From positions 1 to 23,416 of the forward strand of contig CAKPJM010000018.1 in NCBI GenBank assembly GCA_934162625.1: 23,416 nt of DNA. The letters run 5' to 3'. The stretch comes from an uncultured Clostridia bacterium. GTDB taxonomy: Bacteria > Bacillota > Clostridia > TANB77 > CAG-508. The number at the start of each line of letters is the position of its first letter. The first letter of the stretch is position 1. The translations under genes were made by a program, and so were the position numbers. The notes under the pieces are model-generated. The model did no database searches and had not been told where the DNA came from. It saw only the letters and a program-made list of their open reading frames with translations. Below, one piece after another: positions 13,234 through 21,302 of the stretch.

Positions 13234-15647
13234 TTGAAAGTAAAGTTTAATGTAATTGGCATGTCATGTAGTGCATGTAGCAATCATATAGAAAAAATAG
13301 TCTCAAAACAAAAAGGCGTAAATAGTGTAAATGTTAGTTTAATAAATAACAATATGATAGTAGATTTTGACAAAAAAATAATTACAGAACAAGAGATTAT
13401 AAAAGCAGTACAAAGTATTGGGTATGATGCAAATACAAAAGGAGGACAAAATAAAAGCAACCTAGATAAAATGAAGCACAGAGTTATAATATCATTTGTA
13501 TTTCTAATTCCACTTATGTATGTTGCAATGGGACATATGGCAGGATTACCATTACCACATATATTCCATAAAAATTTAGTCCTATTTAGTCTTGTACAAT
13601 TAATATTAGTTGCACCAATAGTATATGTAAATAGAAAATATTATACTTCTGGTTTTAAAGCATTAATAAAAAGAGCACCAAATATGGATTCACTAATTGC
13701 AATAGGTTCATTTGCTTCAATTGTATATGGAATATTTGCGATATATAAAATATGGCAGGGAGAAAGTAGTTATGCAATGAATTTATATTTTGAATCTGCT
13801 GGGATGATATTAACATTAATAACTTTTGGAAAATATCTAGAAACAAAAGCAAAAGATAAAACTTCAAATGCAATTAATAAATTATTAGATTTGACTCCTA
13901 AAAAAGTTACAATTTTAAGAGAGCAAAAAGAAATAGAAATACCTATAGAAGAAGTAAAAGTTGGAGATATAATTGTTGTAAAACCAGGGGAAACTATTGC
14001 AGTAGATGGAGTAATAGTGAAAGGACAAACATATATAGATGAGTCAACAATTACAGGAGAACATATACCAGTAAAAAAAGAAATTGGAAGTAAAGTAATT
14101 TCTGGAAGTATTAACAAAAATGGAGCAATAGAATTTAGAGCAGAAAAAGTAGGAGAAGATACAACAATATCACAAATAATAAAATTAGTGGAAGAGGCAA
14201 GTGCCTCAAAAGCACCAATTGGAAGATTAGCAGATAAAGTAAGTCGGGGTGTTTGTACCAATTGTAATTACGATTGCAGTAATTGCTACAATTATTTGGA
14301 TACTATTAGGATATCCATTTGAATTTGCACTTTCTATTGGAATCTCAGTTTTAGTAATATCTTGCCCTTGTGCTTTAGGACTTGCTACACCTGTTTCTAT
14401 TATGGTAGGCACAGGAAAAGCTGCTGAAAATGGGATATTAATAAAATCAGCAGAAAGTTTAGAACTTGCACATTCAATAAATGCAATAGTTTTAGATAAG
14501 ACAGGAACAATAACAGTAGGAAAACCACAAGTAAATGACATATTTGTATTTAACAAGATGAAAGAAGGCGAACTACTAAAAATAGTAGGAGCAATAGAAT
14601 CAAAATCTGAACACCCAATAGCAAAAGCTATATTAGAAAAAACAAAAGAAATAGAGGTTTTAGAAGCACAAAATTTTGAAGCAATTGAAGGAAAAGGAAT
14701 AAAAGCAAGCATAAACAACAATACATATTTTGCTGGAAATGAAAGTCTGATGAAAGAAAATAATATTGAACTATCAGAGGTAGAGGGCATATATCAAAAA
14801 TTATATGAACAAGCTAAAACAGTAATATTTGTATCAGATGATGAAAAATTGCTAGGAATTATTGCAATATCAGATACTGTAAAACAAACAAGCATAGAAG
14901 CAATAAATGGCTTTAAAGATTTGAAAATAGAAACATATATGCTAACAGGAGATAATAAAACATCAGCACAAGCAATTGGAAAAATGGTAGGAATAGATAA
15001 TATTATTTCTGAAGTTTTACCACAAGAAAAAGAAAGTAAAGTGCGCAGTTTACAAGAACAAGGTAAAATTGTTGCAATGATAGGTGACCGGAATAAATGA
15101 TTCACCAGCACTTTCAAGAGCAAACGTAGGAATTGCAATTGGCGCAGGAACAGATATTGCAATAGAATCTGCAGATGTTGTTTTAATAAAAAGTAATTTG
15201 ACAGATGTAGTATACTTATTAAGGTTAAGTAAGGCAGTTATAAAAAATATAAAAATGAATTTGTTTTGGGCATTTTTCTATAACACTATTGGAATTCCAC
15301 TTGCGTGTGGTGTGTTATATAAATCATTTGGAATATTGCTAAACCCAATGATAGCAGCATTAGCAATGAGCTTAAGTTCAATATGTGTTGTAACAAATGC
15401 ATTGACATTAAGAAAATTTAAAATAATAAAAGAGGTGAAAAATATGACAAAAACAATATATGTAAAAGGAATGCAATGTGAACATTGTTCAAATGCTGTA
15501 AAAAAAGAGTTACTAACATTAGAAGAAGTAAATAATGTAGAGGTAGACTTAAAAACTGGAAGAGTAGACTTAGAGTTATCGAAGGATATAGATAATGAAG
15601 TATTAAAGAAAAAAATAGAAGAAGTAGGATACGAAATAAATGAGTAA
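13234..15647 (+). CDS. copA: Copper-translocating P1B ATPase CopA with C-terminal CopZ-like domain; two +1 frameshifts at CGG
   Basis: Membrane pump expelling Cu(I) using ATP. Start TTG 13234 after GGAGGAAAAAG. Order: N-terminal metal-binding domain with GMSCSAC (C12, C15), membrane helices, actuator TGEHIPV, CPC ion site (C377, C379), DKTGT (D421), SEHPIAKA, and hinge GDGIND (G617-D622). These are spread over three frames. Segment 1 is 13234-14244, segment 2 is 14246-15088, segment 3 is 15090-15647. Skipping one C at each of two CGG codons gives 803 aa with all motifs. The family needs Gly at both joins (SGVFVP and GDGIND). The last 67 aa form a second heavy-metal domain (GMQCEHC). An in-frame ATG (15444) with AGAGGTG upstream could make it separately as a CopZ-like chaperone. 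The end overlaps the next gene by 8 bases. Confidence 0.88.
14245..14245 (+). other. +1 frameshift site 2 (in-frame CGG codon, copA)
   Basis: AGT-CGG-GGT becomes AGT-GGG-GTG when C14245 is skipped, giving ADKVSGVFVP, the expected P1B ATPase sequence at the start of the next membrane helix. Context AGT|C|GGGG. Confidence 0.85.
15089..15089 (+). other. +1 frameshift site 3 (in-frame CGG codon, copA)
   Basis: GAC-CGG-AAT-AAA-TGA becomes GAC-GGA-ATA-AAT-GAT, giving GDGIND, which is essentially invariant in P-type ATPases. Without the shift a stop comes three codons after CGG starts. Context GAC|C|GGAA. Confidence 0.9.
15444..15647 (+). CDS. Possible internally initiated CopZ-like copper chaperone
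   Basis: In-frame with the third copA segment. AGAGGTG (15431-15437) is 6 nt before ATG 15444, giving a 67-aa heavy-metal-associated domain that begins MTKTIYVKGMQCEHC and ends EEVGYEINE, a complete CopZ size. It may be made both as a fusion tail and alone. Whether the free form exists is an inference from the internal ribosome site. Confidence 0.5.
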   Translation: MTKTIYVKGMQCEHCSNAVKKELLTLEEVNNVEVDLKTGRVDLELSKDIDNEVLKKKIEEVGYEINE

Positions 15648-18000
15648 TATAGAGTTATTATCACCAGCAGGGGACTTTGAGTGCTTGATTTCAGCTGTAC
15701 AAAATGGAGCAAATGCAGTATATTTTGGGCTAGATAAATTTAATGCAAGAGTTAATGGCAGAAATTTTGAAGATGAAGAGCTAGTAAAGGCAATTAAATA
15801 TGCAAAACTTCGTAATGTAAAAACACATTTAACATTAAATATATTAATAAAAAACAAGGAATTTGAAGAAGCCTTAAAACTAGTAGAATTTGCATACAAT
15901 AGTGGAATAGATGCAGTAATTGTGCAAGATTTAGGTCTAGCTAAAAAAATAATGGAACTATTTCCAAAGCTTGAAGTTCATAGCAGTACTCAAATGACAA
16001 TATATAATCTAGATGGAGTAAAAGAGATAGAAAAACTAGGTTATTCAAGATGTGTGCTTGCTCGTGAACTTTCAATAGAAGAAATAAAAAATATATGTAA
16101 AAATACCAATATAGAAATAGAGGTATTTATTCATGGTGCGCTTTGTATTTGCTATTCAGGACAATGCCTAATGAGCAGTTTAATTGGTGGAAGAAGTGGC
16201 AACAGAGGCAAATGTGCAGGAACTTGTAGACTACCATATTCGTTATTAAAAGATGGACAAGAGCAAGAAAAAGGATATCTTTTAAGCTCAAAAGATGTAT
16301 GTACATTAGATATTTTACCAGAACTAATAGAAGCAGGAGTAAAATCATTTAAAATAGAAGGCAGAATGAAATCAAAGGAATATGTTGGAATAGTAACAAG
16401 CATTTATAGAAAATATATTGATTTAGCAGAAAGTAATCAAGAATATGTGGTTGATAAAAAAGATAGAGAAATGCTAATGCAAATATTTAATAGAGGTGGA
16501 TTTAGCACAGGCTATCTTAAAGGAAACCTTGGCAAAAATATGATGTATACCAAAAGACCAAACCATATAGGAACTCTTTTAGGAGAAGTAATATCATATA
16601 ATCCAAATAAGGGACATGTAAAAATAAAATTATGCAAAGAGCTGGATTTAGGAGACAGTATAGCAATTGGGGATTCAAGTTGTAAAATTTCAGAGCTTAT
16701 GCAAAAAAATAATAATATAAAAATGGCAAAAGCAAATGATATAGTAACAATAGGTAGAATAAAAGGAAAAATAAAGCCAAAAGATAAAGTGTATAAAACT
16801 GTATCTATAAAACTAAACCAAGAAATGGATCAAAAAATAGGCAAAGAAAATATAAAAAGAAAAGTAAATTGTAATATAGAGTTAAAACAAGATGAAGTTA
16901 TAAAACTAGGACTACAAGATATAGATACAAATATAAGTGTAAAGTTAGAAGGAGAATCTGTTGTAAAAAAAGCAGATAATGCAGGAATAACTAGTAAAAG
17001 AATTGAAGAGCAATTATCTAAAACAGGAAATACAATATTTAAAATTGAAAATATTAATATAAAAATGGATGAAAGTATAATTGTTCCAATAAGTAGCTTA
17101 AATGAAATAAGAAGAAGAGGGCTAGAGGAGCTAGAACATAAACTATTAGAATCATTTAGAAGAGAACAAGTCAATTTAAAGTTAGATGTTAAGGAAGAAA
17201 AATTCATACCAAAAGAAGAAGTAAAAGTTACATTATGTTTGAATAAAATTAGCAAGGAAATTGATTATGCAAGTCTAAAAAATGTAGACAATGTGTATAT
17301 ACCATTTAAATACTTTTTAGATGAAGATTTAAAAGAAAGCATAGAAAATATATCTAAAAAATTTAGTACATATATATTACTTCCAGCTATAACAAAATCA
17401 AATTATGAAAAACTATTGTATAACAATTTACCTAAAATATCAGAAAAAGTAGAAGGTATAGTTATATCAAATTTATCTCAGATATATGAACTAGAAAAGC
17501 TTGGAATAAATGGCAAAAAGCTAGTTGCAAATTATACAATGAACATAGAAAATAATTTTACAGTAGAAGAATTAAAAAGACTTGGAGTTTGTAAATATAT
17601 AGTACCGCTAGAAGCAGAAAAAGAAACAATAAAGGGATTAACAGAAAACATAGAAAAAGAAACAATAGTGTATGGAAGAACTTTATTAATGACAACAGAA
17701 TATTGCACAATAGGGACACTAAAAAATTGTCCTGCAATGTGTCAAAAAGGAAGATATACTTTAAAAGATAGAATGGGATTTGAATTTCCGATATATACAG
17801 ACAGAATAAATTGCAACAATTTAATATACAATTCAAAAATAACATCGATAAGCTATAAAGACTTACAAACAGACTCAATAAAAATAGATATATTAGAAGA
17901 AACAAGGGAAGAAATCCAAAGAATTATAGATATACAAAAAAGAGGAGAAAGATTAGAAGGACAAGATTACACAAATGGAAACTTGAATAGAGAGATTTGA
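15640..18000 (+). CDS. U32 family 'peptidase' (RlhA/TrhP-like RNA hydroxylation family)
   Basis: 786-aa protein. The N-terminal U32 domain begins IELLSPAGDFECLISAVQNGANAVYFGLD and contains LEVHSSTQMTIYN, ELSIEEI and the cysteine-rich IHGALCICYSGQCLMS...GKCAGTCRLPY, whose cysteines are thought to hold an Fe-S cluster. A long middle region fits the DUF3656 extension. A second cysteine group near the C-terminus (YCTIGTLKNCPAMCQ) lies near about residue 690. E. coli RlhA and the TrhP proteins hydroxylate rRNA or tRNA using prephenate-linked chemistry; which RNA this one acts on is unknown. ATG 15640 overlaps the copA stop, so translation is likely coupled, though no functional link to copper is obvious. 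No in-frame CGG codon occurs in the gene. Confidence 0.87.
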   Translation: MSNIELLSPAGDFECLISAVQNGANAVYFGLDKFNARVNGRNFEDEELVKAIKYAKLRNVKTHLTLNILIKNKEFEEALKLVEFAYNSGIDAVIVQDLGLAKKIMELFPKLEVHSSTQMTIYNLDGVKEIEKLGYSRCVLARELSIEEIKNICKNTNIEIEVFIHGALCICYSGQCLMSSLIGGRSGNRGKCAGTCRLPYSLLKDGQEQEKGYLLSSKDVCTLDILPELIEAGVKSFKIEGRMKSKEYVGIVTSIYRKYIDLAESNQEYVVDKKDREMLMQIFNRGGFSTGYLKGNLGKNMMYTKRPNHIGTLLGEVISYNPNKGHVKIKLCKELDLGDSIAIGDSSCKISELMQKNNNIKMAKANDIVTIGRIKGKIKPKDKVYKTVSIKLNQEMDQKIGKENIKRKVNCNIELKQDEVIKLGLQDIDTNISVKLEGESVVKKADNAGITSKRIEEQLSKTGNTIFKIENINIKMDESIIVPISSLNEIRRRGLEELEHKLLESFRREQVNLKLDVKEEKFIPKEEVKVTLCLNKISKEIDYASLKNVDNVYIPFKYFLDEDLKESIENISKKFSTYILLPAITKSNYEKLLYNNLPKISEKVEGIVISNLSQIYELEKLGINGKKLVANYTMNIENNFTVEELKRLGVCKYIVPLEAEKETIKGLTENIEKETIVYGRTLLMTTEYCTIGTLKNCPAMCQKGRYTLKDRMGFEFPIYTDRINCNNLIYNSKITSISYKDLQTDSIKIDILEETREEIQRIIDIQKRGERLEGQDYTNGNLNREI

Positions 18001-18008
18001 TAGGTCAA

Positions 18009-18038
18009 TTAGACAAAAATGCTAATATATGGTATAAT
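18009..18038 (+). promoter_or_regulatory. Candidate promoter of the gene at 18074
   Basis: TTAGAC (18009-18014), 18-nt spacer, TATAAT (18033-18038), directly after the U32 stop. Confidence 0.55.
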
Positions 18039-18073
18039 ATAGATAATTACGAAAGAGCAAGAAGGTGATTAGT

Positions 18074-19297
18074 TTGGGTAATAATAAAGCAGTTGTAGAT
18101 AAGATGATAGATATACTAGCTAAACAATATAGAGAAGTACTAAGAAAATATGAAATGAATGGAAATATAGATATTACTGAACTATCTAATAAAATTATGG
18201 CTTCCCTAGAAAAAGGAAATGGAGTTGCAGAAATTCAAAACACAATAACAAATTTCTTTGATGAACGTATAGAGAGCTTTGATAAAAGAGCAGGCGAGAT
18301 AGCTGCGAGAGAAGGAAAAGCTACAAAACATAAAAAAATAATGGAAGACCTTAAAGGACTAAGAGGTAAGTTTGACAAGAGTTGTGCAGAGGCTATAGTA
18401 AAACACACAACAGAAAAGGAAAATTCGCAATATCTGGATATTGCAGAAAAGGGAGTATTAATATCACCAGATTTAATAAATAAAAATAGTGTGGAAAGCT
18501 ATAAAAGAGCAGTAGAAACAGCAAAAAAATTTCCAGCACAATATAGACCAGATAATATATTAGAAAGCAAGATTTTAAATCAAGTAAATAGTGGAAGAAA
18601 TACAAGAAGAATATTGTTAGATGGAGTACGTGAGAAAGATCAAGCAATTATGGCAGATTATGATAAAATGATAGCATATTATTTAGTAATGGGAGGAGAT
18701 AAGCCTATAAAGAGATTTTCAAGGCTTGAAATGTCAATGAAGCAATATGGGGTAAGGCCAGACCTCGGAGTCTCAATTATGAAATATGGTGATAAGCTTA
18801 CAACAAGACTAGAAGAACTTTTAAAAGAAGGAAGAAAGACACCAGAAGAATGGGATGTGCTTAAAAATCAAGTTCTACATAGTTTTAATGTGGCAGAAAG
18901 TATAGGAAACAGAAATGTTAACTCACAAGAACATAAGATATGGGAAGAAAGACTTATAAGGCTAGGAATACTAGAAAGAAAAATAGAAAAACCAATAGAA
19001 CAAAAAGAAGAGGAAACTTTTAGAGAAAACCTAAAATTAAGTGCCGAAAAACCTGTAGATAAAGGAAAGCAAGGAGTTTTACTAGATAGCACCATGCTTA
19101 AAAGAGCTCAAAAAGCATATGAAGATACAGGGGCAATACCTTTAGGATATAAATTATCACAAGATGGTAAGAAAGTTGTTAGTATAGCATCAACACTTAC
19201 TCTAACTCCAGATAGTCCAAAAGACAGAATAAAAGCATCAAAAAGTAACTTGTCAGCAGAGGGACTAAAGCCAAAAGAAGAGCAAACTACAAGATAA
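18074..19297 (+). CDS. Unknown 407-aa, mostly helical soluble protein
   Basis: I do not recognise this protein. The start is TTG 18074 after GAAGGTGA (18061-18068); an in-frame GTG at 18065 lies inside the ribosome site. No signal peptide or membrane segment is seen. Residues 1-110 are charged and helical (KMIDILAKQYREVLRKYEMNG...). The middle has the distinctive FPAQYRPDNILESKIL, VNSGRNTRRILLDGVREKDQ, YYLVMGGDKPIKRFSRLEMSMKQYG and LGVSIMKYGDKLTTRLEELL. The end (about 310-407) is low-complexity, rich in Lys, Glu and Ser, probably disordered. The repeated mixed helices suggest a scaffold or regulatory protein. It has its own promoter and is followed by a small convergent RNA region. Confidence 0.7.
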   Translation: MGNNKAVVDKMIDILAKQYREVLRKYEMNGNIDITELSNKIMASLEKGNGVAEIQNTITNFFDERIESFDKRAGEIAAREGKATKHKKIMEDLKGLRGKFDKSCAEAIVKHTTEKENSQYLDIAEKGVLISPDLINKNSVESYKRAVETAKKFPAQYRPDNILESKILNQVNSGRNTRRILLDGVREKDQAIMADYDKMIAYYLVMGGDKPIKRFSRLEMSMKQYGVRPDLGVSIMKYGDKLTTRLEELLKEGRKTPEEWDVLKNQVLHSFNVAESIGNRNVNSQEHKIWEERLIRLGILERKIEKPIEQKEEETFRENLKLSAEKPVDKGKQGVLLDSTMLKRAQKAYEDTGAIPLGYKLSQDGKKVVSIASTLTLTPDSPKDRIKASKSNLSAEGLKPKEEQTTR

Positions 19298-19346
19298 ATA
19301 TTAAAATAGAAAAATTATTGTAAATTATTAGATTTGTCAAAAAGTA

Positions 19347-19374
19347 TTTACAAAAGATAAATTTATGGTATAAT
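19347..19374 (+). promoter_or_regulatory. Candidate promoter of a short transcript
   Basis: TTTACA (19347-19352), 16-nt spacer, TATAAT (19369-19374). The RNA would begin near 19381 and meet a CCACA...TGTGG mini-hairpin and then the strong hairpin at 19427-19462. An ATG at 19401 opens only eight codons (MWLPSVSE). Confidence 0.55.
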
Positions 19375-19426
19375 AAAAAAGAAATAGGAAGCCACAAAAA
19401 TGTGGTTGCCATCAGTTAGTGAATAA

Positions 19427-19462
19427 AAATCACATCTCTAATAGCGAGCAGAGATGTGATTT
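19427..19462. terminator. 13-bp bidirectional hairpin terminator
   Basis: AAATCACATCTCT (19427-19439) and AGAGATGTGATTT (19450-19462) pair perfectly around a 10-nt loop. T-rich sequence follows on the plus strand and a U-run (TTTTTATTC) on the minus strand. Convergent promoters lie on both sides. Confidence 0.75.
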
Positions 19463-19481
19463 TGCTTTATATTTGCTAATA

Positions 19482-19509
19482 ATTATAGACAAAACTATAA
19501 TTAAGGCAA
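19482..19509 (-). promoter_or_regulatory. Candidate minus-strand promoter of a short convergent RNA
   Basis: On the minus strand: TTGCCT (complement of 19504-19509), 16-nt spacer, TATAAT (complement of 19482-19487). The RNA would run about 50 nt to the hairpin at 19427-19462. Confidence 0.45.
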
Positions 19510-19581
19510 ATGCTATAATAGTTACTAATACTAAAAAGAATAATTATAATAAAAAAAGCCAAAATAAATATGGTGATTTAT

Positions 19582-19842
19582 ATGAGCATTTCTTGGTTAA
19601 AAGCATCAAATGATAGAAAAAGTTTTAAGATATTTGAAAGTTTTGGAATGGATGTATATAAAATAAATGATTTAGAAAAAACAGATGAAAAAATAAGAGA
19701 ACTAGTAGACAAAAACTATACAACTATTGTGGTTTCAAATGAAGTAGCAAGTTTTTCAGGAGATATTATAAAAAAATACAATAGAATAGAAAGCGTAAAT
19801 ATAGTTATTGCACCAGGTCATAATAAAGATAATTACACATAA
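19582..19842 (+). CDS. Small protein resembling V-type ATPase subunit F (NtpF-like), orphan
   Basis: 86-aa protein. The chosen start is ATG 19582 with GGTGAT just upstream; an earlier GTG is possible. The pattern FKIFESFGMDVYKINDLEKT followed by ELVDKNYTTIVVSNEVA and ending VNIVIAPG resembles the small Rossmann-like F subunit of archaeal/vacuolar-type ATPases (G-F-x-x-x-G, then a -I-I-x-I-x-E- strand). No other V-ATPase subunit is nearby, so it is probably a stand-alone relative, perhaps linked to sporulation by its position before yyaC. The similarity is by eye and moderate. Repeat copy C starts two bases after its stop codon. Confidence 0.5.
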   Translation: MSISWLKASNDRKSFKIFESFGMDVYKINDLEKTDEKIRELVDKNYTTIVVSNEVASFSGDIIKKYNRIESVNIVIAPGHNKDNYT

Positions 19843-19844
19843 AA

Positions 19845-20086
19845 TTAGATAAGCAAATTGGAATTTGTTTTATTGAGGTGAGAGGTGTGATGTGGGAGGT
19901 GTGATTTGTAGGGGCGTATTGCATACGCCCAAAAATAAATTTGTTGCAAACGATGTAGGGGCAGGCCCTGTGTCTGCCCGAAAACGCAAAACACATTACA
20001 TTTACGATTCAGGACAGTCCCCTTTTGTCATTCAACAAAAGAGGGACAGTCCCTAGAATCGTTCACACAAATTCCAATTTATCTAA
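19845..20086 (+). mobile_element. MITE/REP-like modular repeat, copy C (best-preserved ends)
   Basis: 242 bp bounded by terminal inverted repeats TTAGATAAGCAAATTGGAATTTGT (given here as its 20-base core ATAAGCAAATTGGAATTTGT) and ACAAATTCCAATTTATCTAA. Contents: GGGCGTAT...ATACGCCC, GGGCAG...CTGCCC and the long ACGATTC...GAATCGT hairpin. The inside is nearly identical to the reverse complement of copy A. It lies exactly between the NtpF-like gene and yyaC. No clear target duplication could be fixed. Confidence 0.78.
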
Positions 20087-20101
20087 CTAATAGGAGTAAG
20101 T

Positions 20102-20632
20102 ATGGTTTTTAATGAAGAAATATATAACAATTTCGTATGTGATTTTAGCAATAATTTAAGACAAAAAATTCAAGATATAGAAATATCGAAACTTGTATTT
20201 TTATGTGTTGGAACCAACCGAGTAATAGGTGATTGCTTTGGGCCACTTGTCGGATATAAATTGAAAAACTTTTTTAAGGGGGAAAGAAATATAGAGATAA
20301 TAGGGGATATAGAAAATACAATATGTTTTCAAAACATATGTGATGTTGTAAGAGAAATACAAGAGGACTCTTTTGTTATTGCAATAGATGCGGCACTGTC
20401 TAACAAAAATGACATAGGTAAAATAGTTGTATCAAAGGAAAAGATGAATATAGGTAGCGGATTAAATAAAAAAAGCATATATATAGGTGATATAAGCATA
20501 AAAGGAATTGTTTCTAAGGACTTTAAAAAACCACAATATAATTTTAAAATGCTTCAAAATACATCTCTTGGACTCATTATGAATATGGCAGATTGCGTGT
20601 CTCAAGGAATATATAATGTAATTAATGTATAA
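20102..20632 (+). CDS. yyaC: Spore protease YyaC
   Basis: 176-aa protein of the YyaC family (relative of germination protease GPR), involved in spore formation or germination. The motif VFLCVGTNRVIGDCFGPLVGYKL and the acidic VIAIDAALSN match the family core, with IGSGLNKKSIYIGDISIKGIV and a C-terminal TSLGLIMNMADCVSQGIYN. Length is typical. The start ATG 20102 follows TAGGAG, which sits directly next to the right end of repeat C, so the repeat may have changed its upstream region. Context with the SpoIVFA-like and SpoIVFB proteins supports a sporulation gene neighbourhood. Confidence 0.88.
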   Translation: MVFNEEIYNNFVCDFSNNLRQKIQDIEISKLVFLCVGTNRVIGDCFGPLVGYKLKNFFKGERNIEIIGDIENTICFQNICDVVREIQEDSFVIAIDAALSNKNDIGKIVVSKEKMNIGSGLNKKSIYIGDISIKGIVSKDFKKPQYNFKMLQNTSLGLIMNMADCVSQGIYNVINV

Positions 20633-20684
20633 AGCTAGAAAAAATGGAAAAAATTTATATATAGATTTTTTCTAGGAGGAGCAA

Positions 20685-21020
20685 ATGGAAAAAGAGAGTA
20701 TGAAAAATATGGTTATACTTAAAAATTTACCGTCTAACATAGTTGAAGAGGCAATTGTGATATTAAAGCCAAATGTAAAGTTAAAAAGCTTGAATTTAGC
20801 CGAAAATAACAAAAAATCAAAGTCTAAGAAACAAGAGAATTCTAGAAAATATATTATAAATGAAGCGGAAATGATTATAAGCAATTATTTATCAAAAATT
20901 GAAAATGAAAAGAAAAAAACTGCTAGTGTTAATAAAAAAATAGAAAATAAGTACAAGAGGGTAAGAGCAATAGCAATGTTCTTAGGAATTTTGCTTTTAG
21001 CAAGTTGTTTGATTAAATAA
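20685..21020 (+). CDS. Small tail-anchored membrane protein of unknown function
   Basis: 111 aa. The ribosome site CTAGGAGGAG is strong. The first part (MVILKNLPSNIVEEAIVILKPN) could be a small amphipathic domain; the middle is lysine-rich and helical (NNKKSKSKKQENSRKY); the last 20 residues are a hydrophobic anchor (AIAMFLGILLLASCLIK). This leaves the basic region in the cytoplasm. It follows yyaC by 52 bases and ends at a strong terminator, so the two may be co-transcribed. I cannot assign it to a family. Confidence 0.65.
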   Translation: MEKESMKNMVILKNLPSNIVEEAIVILKPNVKLKSLNLAENNKKSKSKKQENSRKYIINEAEMIISNYLSKIENEKKKTASVNKKIENKYKRVRAIAMFLGILLLASCLIK

Positions 21021-21040
21021 AATTAATAAATGAACAAGAG

Positions 21041-21081
21041 CAGGTCATTTAGTCTATAAAAACTAAATGACTTGTTTTTTT
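21041..21081 (+). terminator. Rho-independent terminator
   Basis: Stem CAGGTCATTTAGT (21041-21053) / ACTAAATGACTTG (21062-21074), 13 pairs including one G-U, then seven T (21075-21081). Confidence 0.88.
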
Positions 21082-21163
21082 GTTTCTCATTTCCTAGTAT
21101 ATAAAAAATGCTATAATCGCTATTGCCTTTGAAATTTCCTCATTTTATTCGAAAATTCAAATC

Positions 21164-21240
21164 GGCGAACAAAGGGCGAACCCAAGTTGCTTTGCTCTTG
21201 GGGATGAATTCAGTACAGCCCCCTTTCACACAAATTATGT
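21164..21240 (+). repeat. Degraded relic of the modular repeat (copy D)
   Basis: GAATTCAGTACAGCCCCCTTT and CACACAAATT resemble GATTCAGGACAGTCCCCTTT and CACACAAATT of copies B and C, next to GC-rich GGCGAACAAAGGGCGAACCC and a small CCCAAG...CTTGGG hairpin. The rest of 21082-21302 shows no gene; AAGAGGTG at its end is the ribosome site of the next one. Confidence 0.45.
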
Positions 21241-21302
21241 TCTAAAATTTTTTGCAATGAATATACATTTAAAAAATATACTACAAAGGAAGAGGTGTTT
21301 TT

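Noticed and set aside
15431..15446. E. coli-type -1 frameshift in copA producing CopZ
   Set aside because: No slippery heptamer with that arrangement was recognised. Here the chaperone domain is C-terminal with its own ribosome site.
19419..19613. 64-codon frame beginning at a GTG
   Set aside because: It crosses a strong terminator hairpin, has no ribosome site and overlaps the start of the NtpF-like gene.
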